Assembly (NCBI RefSeq): GCF_007860095.1
Contig: NZ_SJPT01000001.1
Location: 820,212-884,211 of the forward strand
DNA length: 64,000 nt
Source of the DNA: Novipirellula galeiformis
GTDB lineage: Bacteria > Planctomycetota > Planctomycetia > Pirellulales > Pirellulaceae
Reading direction: 5' to 3'
How positions within the stretch are numbered: position 1 is the first letter of the stretch; every line of letters begins with the position of its first letter. The notes beneath the pieces are model-generated. The model was not told where the DNA came from. It saw only the letters and a program-made list of their open reading frames with translations, and ran no database searches. Both the position numbers and the translations under genes were made by a program. Positions 49,037 to 57,493 of this stretch are shown here, piece after piece.

Positions 49037-50332
49037 CGGCGCGGGCGTCGGGTCTTGAAATTGAACTGGCGTAGTGACCATCGCGTTGCGCTGGTCCGTG
49101 ACCGAGACGAACCAGGTATTGGCATCCTGGGGCGGTTTCGTGGCGATAATTGTTTCGTTATTGACTTTGGCGGGAGTGCTTTTCCATTTGCGTTTGGATC
49201 GAATCCCTGTGTCCGTGGTGTAGTGAAGGGTCGCTGATTTGAGCGGAGCTTGACTCTGATAACGGACGTGCATTTCGTTGCCATCGATGACCGGAATTTC
49301 AAGCGATGCCAGCGGCACGCCGCCGCGACAATGCGCATCGATGAACAAACCGATTTCTTGCGGAGCCCAGCCGGGCGGATGGCCATGCGGCATGTTGACT
49401 TCGATGCGCATTTGCTTTTCACCGGGAACAATCTGAAAGCTTTTTTGGTAACTGTCCAACGGGTAGTGAATGTCATTGGTGCCGTTGACAAACAGAATCG
49501 GGACGCGGCATTGACTTAGCACGCTGGAGGGATCGTAAGCCTTGATCCAAGCTTCGCGGCGCTCGTTCAGTTTGTCGATCGCAGGCTTTTGAACCGACTC
49601 GCCTTCGAATAAGAAACCGCAACCATAAACGGGAACGGCGGCGTTAAAGCGATCGTCAAGCGATGCAGCGAGACAGGTCGTGTAGCCGCCCCAACTGATT
49701 CCGGTCACCGCGGTTTGTTCGGCATCGACTTCGTCAAACGATCGGATCAGTGAATGAGCACGAAGCACGTTGGATGCCGCATGGAAGGGCCAGTCATCGG
49801 AAGCGTTGCCATCGATCGAATCAAACTTGGTGTCGTGTCCTTGATCGGGGCCGCCAAGCGGCAAACGCGTTCTTGTTTCGTGACCTGCGGTTTGATTGCG
49901 GATCGGGACTCCGGTTTTCGGATCGTAAATCGGATCAATCGGACGTGATCCAGCCAAGTCCATTGCAATTGCAGCATAGCCACGCTTGGCCCACAGCCAA
50001 GCCCACTCGGCGAACGCGGTTCCGCCGCCTCCGTGGATCAATACCACCGCGGGATAGGGACCGTCGTCGTTGCCCTCGCCGAGAGTGGATGGCGACGCAT
50101 AAAAGGCAAACACTTCGGTCGGATGTCCTTGGTACGATTCTCCCTCGTAGATCAATTGGTGTACCGGCCCCGATTGGTCTTCCCACCGCATCTTGGGCAC
50201 TTGCTTTGCCGCATTCACCATTGCATACAGCGGGTTGGTTGTGCGCGGGGAAGACGCGGTGGAGGGTTCTTGCGCCGTAAGCGGGACTGAGAGCCAGGCA
50301 GACATGGCAAGCGAGAATAAAGCTCGTTTCAT
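49034..50332 (-). CDS. Exported alpha/beta hydrolase (prolyl-oligopeptidase-like)
   Basis: Start at ATG 50332 (MKRALFSLAMSAWLSVPLTA), a signal peptide with cleavage near TAQ. The 432-residue product has the alpha/beta hydrolase fold: PAVVLIHGGGGTAFAEWAWL (oxyanion loop H-G-G-G-G), YAAIAMDLAG, TAVTGISWGGYTTCLAAS with the nucleophilic Ser in G-I-S-W-G-G, FVNGTNDIHYPLDSYQ with the acid Asp, and NMPHGHPPGW with the His. The C-terminal 100 residues form a beta-rich, immunoglobulin-like tail. The activity could be on esters or peptides, in the periplasm. Confidence 0.88.
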   Translation of the reverse strand: MKRALFSLAMSAWLSVPLTAQEPSTASSPRTTNPLYAMVNAAKQVPKMRWEDQSGPVHQLIYEGESYQGHPTEVFAFYASPSTLGEGNDDGPYPAVVLIHGGGGTAFAEWAWLWAKRGYAAIAMDLAGSRPIDPIYDPKTGVPIRNQTAGHETRTRLPLGGPDQGHDTKFDSIDGNASDDWPFHAASNVLRAHSLIRSFDEVDAEQTAVTGISWGGYTTCLAASLDDRFNAAVPVYGCGFLFEGESVQKPAIDKLNERREAWIKAYDPSSVLSQCRVPILFVNGTNDIHYPLDSYQKSFQIVPGEKQMRIEVNMPHGHPPGWAPQEIGLFIDAHCRGGVPLASLEIPVIDGNEMHVRYQSQAPLKSATLHYTTDTGIRSKRKWKSTPAKVNNETIIATKPPQDANTWFVSVTDQRNAMVTTPVQFQDPTPAP

Positions 50333-50663
50333 CAGTGACAGCTTTCTTGAGCGAGTGGAGGGACTTGGTTGAAGTGGCTTGGGCGGGACGCTCACGCCGG
50401 GGTCAGGCTTTGCGGTCGGTTTTCACCACGCTCGCCGAACCGACTTGCATTGCCGGATACCGCACGCAAGGCACTGAGAGTGATGCGATAAATCGGATGA
50501 AGTCCAGACGGAAAGGGTTTAACGACAACGGGAAATGCGAAGGGGGTAAGGATACCAAAGGCACTGCGGGAACGGTTCTCGGAGACTTTGTTTTCCCTGG
50601 AGCCTTTGTCTTTCCACAAAAAAAACGAGGCTCCATGAGTGGAAGGGAGACAACCTTGCCATC

Positions 50664-51905
50664 TTAGGGGTCTGTTTTTGGCACGGGTTTCTGCGATGTT
50701 TGCGTTGCAGAACCTTTCGCTTTTACAGCACGCGGATGGTCTTCTTTCCATTGCGAGTCGTGGCTTTTGGAAGTGATCTTTGTATCGTTCGCAGACGTTG
50801 GTGTATTGTTCTCAAACGTGCTTTTGCCAGTAAACGTGACGCCGTAAGAAATGTTCTTCATTGGTTTTTGAGTTGTTCCAAAATCATTTCCACGAATGGT
50901 GGCATCACGCAATTCGCCCGTGGGATTAGTGCGAACTTTGACAAATTTGCCCAGTTGCGGATTATATAAAAATTGCATCTCGGGAAATATTCCCCGAACC
51001 CGAACTGAAATATCGCGAAAGGTACAGCCAATCACAGAGATGTTGCGATTTTCCAATTTTTCTTCGCCCGACAGGGTGAACATCGCGCCCCATGTGTCGG
51101 TGTTCATGTCACCAGCATGACGGCCGTCAAACTCGCAATTCACGAATGCGCCATCGCGCACAAACTGACCTTGGTTGGGTTCAATGTCTGAATGATACAA
51201 ACCCCACAACGATCCGAAGCGGCAGCTGGAAATTAGAAAGTTTTCATCATTGCCAACCATCGAGATGAGATTGCGTCCGGCACGATCGAACTCGCAATCA
51301 AGCACACGCAGATTTTGCGAGCCGCGTGTGTATAAGCAATCGTAACGGCATTCTTTGGCACTGACATTGCTGATGACCACATCCTTGGCAATCATCGTTG
51401 GCGTGTTCCCCACGCGAATGATATGCGAAGTCCACGCCGAACCTCCCTTGCCAACTCCTCCTGTCCCCACTCTCCAAAACTCACCCGAAGATGCACTCTC
51501 GGGAGTTCCGTAAGCCGTGAAGTTATGCAGTTCCCCGCCCTCCATCTCAAACATAATCCCTTTGTTGGCAGCACGGAAAATCGTTTGCTGCCGATCTGCT
51601 CCGATGATTTTGACACCGGGCTTCACGGAAAGCCCACCCACACGATAGACGCCTGGTCCAAATATCAACGATCCACCATCCGGATTCTTTGCCAGATAAT
51701 CGATCGCCGCCTGCACTGCCTCGCTGCTATCGGTTGTACTATCACCCACTGCATTTTCATCGGCTATTTTGAGCCGTGTCAAATCAACGCTGGCATCAAT
51801 GAAAAGCGGCGCGGAATAGACCGTTTGGCCAAGGCATGTCACAGCCAGCAATGCAGTTACTCTTAGCGAATGCATCAGCGTCATCATTGTCAATCCTATC
51901 GTCAT
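50664..51905 (-). CDS. Exported right-handed beta-helix protein, pectate lyase superfamily-like
   Basis: The 413-residue product begins with a signal peptide (LRVTALLAVTCLGQTVYSAP). The mature N-terminus has the pectate-lyase-superfamily opening: ADENAVGDSTTDSSEAVQAA, IDYLAKNPDGGSLIFGPGVY (family: D-G...D-T-x-A-x-Q-x-A-I, then V-x-x-P-x-G-x-Y). Beta-helix rungs follow with VISNVSAKECRYDCLYTRGS, LRVLDCEFDRAGRNLISMVG and ISVIGCTFRDISVRVRG. The late ISYGVTFTGKSTFENNT is another rung. The end is low in complexity (Lys/Ser/Thr). Polysaccharide binding or cleavage is likely; no canonical catalytic residues are identified with certainty. Confidence 0.82.
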   Translation of the reverse strand: MTIGLTMMTLMHSLRVTALLAVTCLGQTVYSAPLFIDASVDLTRLKIADENAVGDSTTDSSEAVQAAIDYLAKNPDGGSLIFGPGVYRVGGLSVKPGVKIIGADRQQTIFRAANKGIMFEMEGGELHNFTAYGTPESASSGEFWRVGTGGVGKGGSAWTSHIIRVGNTPTMIAKDVVISNVSAKECRYDCLYTRGSQNLRVLDCEFDRAGRNLISMVGNDENFLISSCRFGSLWGLYHSDIEPNQGQFVRDGAFVNCEFDGRHAGDMNTDTWGAMFTLSGEEKLENRNISVIGCTFRDISVRVRGIFPEMQFLYNPQLGKFVKVRTNPTGELRDATIRGNDFGTTQKPMKNISYGVTFTGKSTFENNTPTSANDTKITSKSHDSQWKEDHPRAVKAKGSATQTSQKPVPKTDP

Positions 51906-52449
51906 CTTTATGAATCCACCCGTAAAGAAGTTTCATCGGGTTTAAAATAAACAGCACGGCTGGGTCCGGTGCTGGAAATGGCCGTCGTTGAAATTCCGGC
52001 GTTGGACATGGTGGCTTGAGGTCCAGTGAGATCATTTTTGCCTGCGAACGCCTGCCGCCAGCGACGAGTGATCGAGCCGAGTGATCAAGCACTGCCCAGA
52101 GCGATCGAGCACTGCCCAGAGCGATCGGCTACTGCCGAGAGCGATCGGCTACTGCCCAGAGCAATCGGCTACTGCCCAGAGCCATCGGCCACAGCCCAGA
52201 CAATCGGCCACGGCCAAAACGTGTGGCTTCGCCGCTCCGCTGTGGCACGCTCCGCATGGGCGCGATGCCACTTCGTTCGGGAATTCAGTCCCCTGTGTAT
52301 CGTTCACGTCATTTCAACAAGGGAGCTATCATAGCAGATGAACAGCTCGTGAAGAATCAATCCTGTCTATGGAGAGTGAGCGTTTGCGGAGTCGCGCAGA
52401 GCGCTGGCAACCGCTTGTATCCCAATCGATTTCGCCTCGCTTCAGCCTG
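51906..52449. other. Noncoding gap with a 20-bp tandem repeat
   Basis: About 540 bp between the beta-helix gene and the MITE-like element. It holds the 20-bp repeat at 52081-52215 and, at its right end, the 5' part of the broken WD40 copy. The rest shows nothing I can name. Confidence 0.5.
52081..52215. repeat. 20-bp tandem repeat, about 6.75 copies
   Basis: Units of G(C/T)GATCGGCTACTGCCCAGA, starting at 52081 and ending with a partial unit near 52215. Copies differ at scattered positions, most at the two ends of the array. There are no spacers between units, so it is not a CRISPR. Confidence 0.9.
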
Positions 52450-52451
52450 CT
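52413..52451 (+). pseudogene. Broken WD40 gene copy, 5' part of the remaining fragment
   Basis: Translated on the plus strand, the end reads RLYPNRFRLASAC, matching LHLHPDQLRLASAC of the intact WD40 protein at 57490-58590. About 30 of the last 36 bases are identical. The frame stops inside the MITE-like element (TAA, 52451-52453). The continuation is found at 54076. Confidence 0.75.
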
Positions 52452-52533
52452 AAGCAGGTAGGCAGGAGTCTTTCGGTAGATTAGCCGTTTTGGCGTTAGC
52501 CACGGTTCAAGCGGTTCAACCGGGGCTAACGCC

Positions 52534-54020
52534 CAATGGCACTCACTTTGACGTTGGGTCTTCTGGATCGTTGGGTTTACTTTTCTTTTTTCGTTTCTGG
52601 AAGTGGGTGGTTTTGGGGCGGCGGGCGTAGGCTTCGCGTGGATAACTGCGGCCTGGGCGGTTGGGAAGCTTTTGCTGTGAGGCGTAGTGCAGCACGCGAT
52701 CCAAACGTTCGATCCAACGACTGGGGGCACTGACTTCAACCCCCTGCAGCATGTGACGGTAGACAGACCACACGCCCGTAAAGCTTAATTCGCGTGGCTC
52801 ACACTCGGCAATCACTGCGGCTTGGCGACGCAATTGGGTCGCTAAATTGTACGCTACCATCGACAAGGCGAACTCTTTGAGAAACATCTCCTTCGACTTC
52901 GCTCGGATCTCTTCGGTGCCGATCACCAGTTTGATGTTGCGGATGTCGACTTCGATATCGTTGCGTTTCCAGTACAGATCGCGCAGTTGCTTGGGCGTCG
53001 CATCGATATCCTCGACGAGGTAGAGGCTCTCTTCCCCGATCTTCAATTCATGGATCATCGCCGCTATGACACAGTCTGCTGGGAGGTCCGGATTGGTTAC
53101 TCGTTCCTTGGCTGAAGGAGTCCAGGACACCCGGTAGCATTTCGAAGTGGTTGTCGAATGGATTAGCTCTGCCCGCTTCCGAATTCGATTGAATCGATCT
53201 TTCTTAAGCCGTAGAACAAAATTGTGTCCGTTCAAATGGGCGTGATAAGCAGTCGAAAATATTCCGTACCCAGCGTCGGCCATGATGATGGATTTAGCCG
53301 GGAGTCGCTTCATGAGAGTTTGAGCAAGCCGAGTTTCTGAGACGGCGTTTGGGCCATACATAGCTCCAATCTCTTCAGGCACTGCTGCACCGGAGCTAAG
53401 TTCATGTGCGAAAACCACATACGCAATTGGCCACACACTTTCGCCGTGTTGGTTGGAGGCGGGTGGGTAAGCGGCCTGAAGCTCGGCCACTGGAGCCAGT
53501 GTAAAGGTCGTTCCATCGATCAAGAACACACGCCGGTCACCCCATGTCGGCGCCGTCGAGTTAACGATCGACGACGCGACACGCTCTTGGAACCAATGAG
53601 CTGCCTTCAAGCTGAGCCGATGCCGTGCATCGCTGTAACTGCTGCTCTTCGTCGAAAGCGAACCCTCACGAAGTCGCTTGTTAGTCTTGAGTTCCGAGGG
53701 AGCCGTTTCGACAAAGTGGAGCACGGCATCTCGCAGACTCGCCTTGGGGTTAAGGCGTTGGAAGAGCATCAGCCACAGAACGACACTCGTTTTATAGACG
53801 GCCGCTGGCCCCAGCTCTTCAAACACATCGGCATCGCCGATGTCCGTCCACTGTTTGAGCAGTTCGAAAGCCGCACTAAGGTTCTGAGTTCTTGCATCGC
53901 TCGACATGGAATGGCTCTTTTTGGCAGTCAAAAGAAAACCAAACCGCTCGCGCAAATTCAGTGCCAATCACATGTGGTTGGGAGCATAATGTTCCTGGAA
54001 TGTGAAAATGAGTGCCATTT
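52534..54020 (-). mobile_element. IS4-family insertion sequence, about 1487 bp
   Basis: Ends: AATGGCACTCACTTTGAC at the left and, reversed, AATGGCACTCATTTTCAC at the right, inverted repeats that agree at 16 of 18 bases. A 10-11-bp direct repeat, GGCTAACGCC(C), lies at 52524-52534 and 54021-54031, the expected target duplication for IS4-family elements. One complete transposase gene fills it. The direct repeats are identical, so insertion looks recent. Confidence 0.9.
52543..53907 (-). CDS. IS4-family transposase (DDE type)
   Basis: Start at ATG 53907 (MSSDARTQNLSAAFELLKQW); a TTG further upstream is less likely. The 454-residue product shows the DDE core: FLIDGTTFTLAP (first Asp), IIMADAGYGIF (second Asp) and YWKRNDIEVDIRNIK, which fits the IS4 signature Y-(2)-R-(3)-E-(6)-K exactly and contains the catalytic Glu. 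The stop codon lies within the left inverted repeat. The enzyme cuts and joins the element's ends. It has no frameshift or internal stop and may be active. Confidence 0.95.
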   Translation of the reverse strand: MSSDARTQNLSAAFELLKQWTDIGDADVFEELGPAAVYKTSVVLWLMLFQRLNPKASLRDAVLHFVETAPSELKTNKRLREGSLSTKSSSYSDARHRLSLKAAHWFQERVASSIVNSTAPTWGDRRVFLIDGTTFTLAPVAELQAAYPPASNQHGESVWPIAYVVFAHELSSGAAVPEEIGAMYGPNAVSETRLAQTLMKRLPAKSIIMADAGYGIFSTAYHAHLNGHNFVLRLKKDRFNRIRKRAELIHSTTTSKCYRVSWTPSAKERVTNPDLPADCVIAAMIHELKIGEESLYLVEDIDATPKQLRDLYWKRNDIEVDIRNIKLVIGTEEIRAKSKEMFLKEFALSMVAYNLATQLRRQAAVIAECEPRELSFTGVWSVYRHMLQGVEVSAPSRWIERLDRVLHYASQQKLPNRPGRSYPREAYARRPKTTHFQKRKKKSKPNDPEDPTSK

Positions 54021-54075
54021 GGCTAACGCCCAAGCGGCTAATAGGATTTCGCCCAATCATTCCTGCCTCACTGCT

Positions 54076-54250
54076 ACCAGGCGAACAGACGCACCGGAAA
54101 CGGGCGGCACGCCCAAAACGTTGAGTACACAAGCAACCATTGTGCGTTGAATAATGGTGCTTTGAAGATCTGCAGCTTATTTGGATCACCCAACGATGAG
54201 GAAGCCAAAGTCAAAACATCGATCGTAATTCAAAAATGCCTGTGTTTGCC
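54076..54250 (+). pseudogene. Broken WD40 gene copy, 3' part and its flank
   Basis: Directly after the MITE end the plus strand reads YQANRRTGNGRHAQNVEYTS, then NNGALKICSLFGSPNDEEAK. This matches YQANGRTGNGRHTDKTEYTS and NNGALKVYSLFEQPNDEKAK of the intact WD40 protein. A few extra codons (HCAL) and a deletion of about 50 bp that removes the stop codon show decay. The similarity continues into the 3' flank (ATCGATCG(T/A)AATTCAA), so the duplicated unit reached beyond the gene. Confidence 0.85.
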
Positions 54251-54426
54251 CCGGGGGACCATTGTGGATGCGATCGAGATCAGGGGACAACTCCTCAACT
54301 TGTTAAATCGCACACCCTTCGCGGCTAAGGGCACGCAACGATTGCAGCAAATGTCGCAATGGAATTAGCACCGCTCACGCCCCAAAATCGATGGCTTACC
54401 ACTCGATACGGAACTTGGCAGAAAAT

Positions 54427-56049
54427 ATGACGAAACCAAGTCAATGTAGAGCCTCGATACGTCTATGTGCAATGATTGCGGCAATAGTCTCGTTGTCCGC
54501 CGCGTTGGGCGTGATCGCACCGGCGGCAATGGCTGCTGAGCTACACGATACGATTGACCAACAGATTGCAAAGCGGGCGGGCGGCCCCGTTGCAGGTTTG
54601 GCAGGTGACGCGGAGTTTCTCAGGCGAATTTCAATTGATTTGACTGGCAAATTACCGACACCCACCGCAGCGAAGAAATTCTTTGCCGACCCCGACGCAG
54701 CGAAGCGAACCAAACTGATCGACCGACTGCTCGCTAGTGAGGACTTTCCCCGTCGCATGCAAGAGGCGTTCACATCGATGCTTCTAGAGCGGCGTAGCGA
54801 TGCAAAGATTCCCGACGCCCAGTGGGAAGAGTATCTACGTGATTCCTTTGCCGCTAACAAACCGTGGGACCAACTCGTCAGCGAATTGTTGTTTGTCGAC
54901 GAGGAAGACGAAGCGATTAAGCCGGCATCAAAGTTCTTCCTCGTGAGCGGTCGTAACGACGCGAATCTGAAGACCGAAGACGTCGCTCGATTGTTTCTTG
55001 GTCGCGACATTGCTTGCTCGCAGTGCCACGACCATCCCACGGTAAACGACTACACTCAAAGTGAATATTTCGGGCTGTTCACTTACCTGAAAGACAAGCC
55101 AGCCGAAGCAACGATTGAATTCGAGTCGGTTTTCATCTCGGGAAAGCATACAACCGGCCCGCGGCTGCCGGGCGGCGAAGAGTTAAAAATCCCCACCTTT
55201 GAGAAAGATCAACAGCAAGAAGCCGCCAAGTACCGTCCGCGAATGCTGCTTTCTCGCGACCTGCCCACCGCGGGCAACGAACCGTTCGTTCGCAATAGCG
55301 TCAACCGGTTGTGGTTTCTCATGATGGGACGTGGTTTGGTGCATCCGCTGGATCAGCACCATTACGACAATCCGCCTTCGCACCCCGAATTGCTCGACGC
55401 ATTGTCCGCTGCGTTTGTCGCTCACAAGTTCGACATCAAGTGGCTGCTGCGCGAGATCGCCTTGAGCCAAAGTTATCAACGAAGTAGTCAACTGCCCGAG
55501 GGCGTCGCCTTGAAGGACGCCCCGCCGCAACTCTACCGCGTGGCGGTCCTTAAACCGCTGACTCCCGAGCAGATGTGTTGGTGCGTTCTCGGCGCGAGCG
55601 GCAATCTCGACAGGGTACTCAACACGCCTGCTCCTGAAAAATCAGAGTTCTCGCACTTCAGCTATATCAACGGTCTCATCGACCAATTTCCCGAGAACGT
55701 TCCCGAGGTGATGAAATTGTTCGTGGGCGTTTATGGCAATCCACCAGGCGAGCCCGAAGTCGACTTCACGCCGGCGATGGGGCACGCCTTGTTCTTAAAG
55801 AACGATCAAGGCGTACTCGAATGGTTGAAACCTCAGGCGGGCAACCTGGTGGAGCGGCTTGCAAAAATGAAAGATGCGGCCACCATTGCCGACGAACTTT
55901 ACGTGAGCGTGTTAACGCGAATGCCAAGCGAGGAAGAAACCGCCGAAGTTGCCGCATACTTAGCTCAGTTCAAAGATCGCCGCAGCGAAGCACTGGGCGA
56001 GTTGGCGTGGGCGTTGCTTGCGTCGGCAGAATTTCGCATGAACCATTAA
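54427..56049 (+). CDS. DUF1549/DUF1553 exported protein with one heme-binding motif
   Basis: Start at ATG 54427 (MTKPSQCRASIRLCAMIAAI). The 540-residue product has a signal peptide (AALGVIAPAAMAAEL). DUF1549 features follow: AEFLRRISIDLTGKLPTPTA, LIDRLLASEDFPRRMQEAFT, DNWDQ-like KPWDQLVSELLF, and ARLFLGRDIACSQCHDHP, the CxxCH site where a heme may bind. DUF1553 follows with NEPFVRNSVNRLWFLMMGRG, HPELLDALSAAFVAHKFDIK and LLREIALSQSYQRSSQLPEG. Such proteins are found almost only in Planctomycetes and relatives, always next to DUF1501 genes, as here. Their biochemical role is not established; a part in polysaccharide or sulphatide breakdown is often proposed. Confidence 0.93.
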   Translation: MTKPSQCRASIRLCAMIAAIVSLSAALGVIAPAAMAAELHDTIDQQIAKRAGGPVAGLAGDAEFLRRISIDLTGKLPTPTAAKKFFADPDAAKRTKLIDRLLASEDFPRRMQEAFTSMLLERRSDAKIPDAQWEEYLRDSFAANKPWDQLVSELLFVDEEDEAIKPASKFFLVSGRNDANLKTEDVARLFLGRDIACSQCHDHPTVNDYTQSEYFGLFTYLKDKPAEATIEFESVFISGKHTTGPRLPGGEELKIPTFEKDQQQEAAKYRPRMLLSRDLPTAGNEPFVRNSVNRLWFLMMGRGLVHPLDQHHYDNPPSHPELLDALSAAFVAHKFDIKWLLREIALSQSYQRSSQLPEGVALKDAPPQLYRVAVLKPLTPEQMCWCVLGASGNLDRVLNTPAPEKSEFSHFSYINGLIDQFPENVPEVMKLFVGVYGNPPGEPEVDFTPAMGHALFLKNDQGVLEWLKPQAGNLVERLAKMKDAATIADELYVSVLTRMPSEEETAEVAAYLAQFKDRRSEALGELAWALLASAEFRMNH

Positions 56050-56203
56050 GCTGAGCCACTAAGCGTTGCGCGGAAAATAAGTGACGTGTTTCCCTGTAGC
56101 GGAAGTCGTCAAGACTTTTGTTTTTTTTCCAGTCAGGCCGAAACTCTTAACGCGTTTCGCTACGACAGTCATTGCTACGCAGAACTAAGCTAAGCGAGTC
56201 ACC

Positions 56204-57493
56204 ATGAGACACAACTACGCCTGCAACGGCGGCGGGCATGAATTCTCACGCCGTCAAATCTTGGGATCGTTCGCCGGGGCGGCCGCAGGCACCCTTGGGA
56301 TGGGGACGCTGCTGCATCCTGCGCTGGCGGAAGAAATCAAATCGCAGGGCAAGCAAGTTCTGTTCATCTGGCTCGACGGCGGCATCAGTCAACTTGAAAG
56401 CTGGGATCCCAAACCGAACACCGAGTTTGGCGGCCCCTTTCGCTCGATTCCGACTTCGGTCCCAGGCGTGCACTTCAGCGAACTTGTTCCCGAAACTGCC
56501 AAGCGAATGGACAAACTGGCGGTCATTCGCAGCATGCACACCGTGGACCAGAACCATTCGACCGGCGTGCCCCGGGTGCAGCGTGGCGACCCCAAGAACC
56601 GCGGCGTCGACTATCCGTTTATCGGCTCGGCGTTATCGAAATTGATGAAACCGGTGGAGAACAATTTGCCGCCCTACATTCACATCAAACCCGGTCGTGG
56701 CGGCTACATGTACAAGGATGCTGGTTTTCTAGGGGCGAAGTACGGCGCGTTGGCTTTGGGCGACGGCAAACCACCGATTCATATTCATCGACCCCCTTCG
56801 ATTGACGATGCGATTGACTCGGCCCGTGACGGCTTGCGCCGCAAAATGAACGAACGTTTTCGCAAACGCCGCACCAATTCGGAATTAGACGCCTACGAGT
56901 ATTCCTATCAGGTCGCCGAGAAGTTGATGAAACGCAAGGAGTTGTTCGATGACTCGCTACTACCCGCCAAAGATGTTGAGCGTTACGGTTCGCATCCGCT
57001 GGGCCGGCACTTGTTGCAAGCACGTCGCTTGCTCGAGGCGGGCGTGCAGTTTGTCAAAGTGACGTCGTTCCACTGGGACACCCACGGCGACAATTTTAAT
57101 ATGCACTTAAATCTCGTGCCGCAAATCGACCGTCCGTTCGCAGCCATGATCGACGACCTCGAAGATCGAGGGATGTTGGATAACGTGTTGGTGGTGCTGA
57201 TGTCCGAATTTGGCCGCACCCCGAAAATCAACACGCGGGTCGGTCGCGATCATTGGCCCGAAGCGTGGTCGCTCGTGCTGGCGGGTTGCGGCATCAAACG
57301 CGGTGTGGTCGTTGGTCAAACGACCGCCAACGGCGCCTGGGTCGATACCCAAGAGTACGATATTGGGCATTTGTTTCACACGATCTTCCACACCATGGGA
57401 ATCGATGCCAACAAAACCGAGTATTTGCACAACGAACAACCGCTTCCGATCGCCCACGACGATCACCACAAAATTACCGAGGTGCTCGCATGA
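56204..57493 (+). CDS. DUF1501 TAT-exported protein
   Basis: The ATG at 56204 starts a 429-residue product. A twin-arginine signal, SRRQILGSFAGAAAGTLGMG, is present at about residues 15-34. The DUF1501 pattern follows: KQVLFIWLDGGISQLESWDP (family: F-L-x-G-G-x-S-x-x-D/E-x-W-D-P-K), FRSIPTSVPGVHFSELVPET, VIRSMHTVDQNHSTG, FVKVTSFHWDTHGDNF and LMSEFGRTPKINTRVGRDHW. These residues resemble the alkaline phosphatase/sulfatase fold (Asp, His metal ligands). Function unproven. Its stop overlaps the start of the WD40 gene (ATGA), so the genes are co-translated. Confidence 0.94.
   Translation: MRHNYACNGGGHEFSRRQILGSFAGAAAGTLGMGTLLHPALAEEIKSQGKQVLFIWLDGGISQLESWDPKPNTEFGGPFRSIPTSVPGVHFSELVPETAKRMDKLAVIRSMHTVDQNHSTGVPRVQRGDPKNRGVDYPFIGSALSKLMKPVENNLPPYIHIKPGRGGYMYKDAGFLGAKYGALALGDGKPPIHIHRPPSIDDAIDSARDGLRRKMNERFRKRRTNSELDAYEYSYQVAEKLMKRKELFDDSLLPAKDVERYGSHPLGRHLLQARRLLEAGVQFVKVTSFHWDTHGDNFNMHLNLVPQIDRPFAAMIDDLEDRGMLDNVLVVLMSEFGRTPKINTRVGRDHWPEAWSLVLAGCGIKRGVVVGQTTANGAWVDTQEYDIGHLFHTIFHTMGIDANKTEYLHNEQPLPIAHDDHHKITEVLA

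Larger units (their letters stand above)
52450..54075. repeat. MITE-like element, second copy, split by an IS
   Basis: The left part (52450-52534) and right part (54021-54075) align with the intact element at 4329-4450: CTAAGCAGGTAGGCAGGAGT on the left and CATTCCTGCCTCACTGCT on the right. Without the insertion sequence it would measure about 130 bp. The element itself lies cleanly between GCCTGCT and ACCAGG of the WD40 copy. Confidence 0.85.

Noticed and set aside
52081-52215. CRISPR array.
   Set aside because: Units follow each other without spacers, and no cas genes are in the window.
53404-54150. Plus-strand frame of 248 codons over the insertion sequence.
   Set aside because: It is antisense to the IS4 transposase and has no domain of its own.
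56118-56145. Possible terminator (GGAAGTC...GACTTTTGTTTTTTTT) after the DUF1549 gene.
   Set aside because: The stem is only 5-6 bp with a wobble pair, and the downstream DUF1501 gene is expected to be co-expressed, so the case is too weak.
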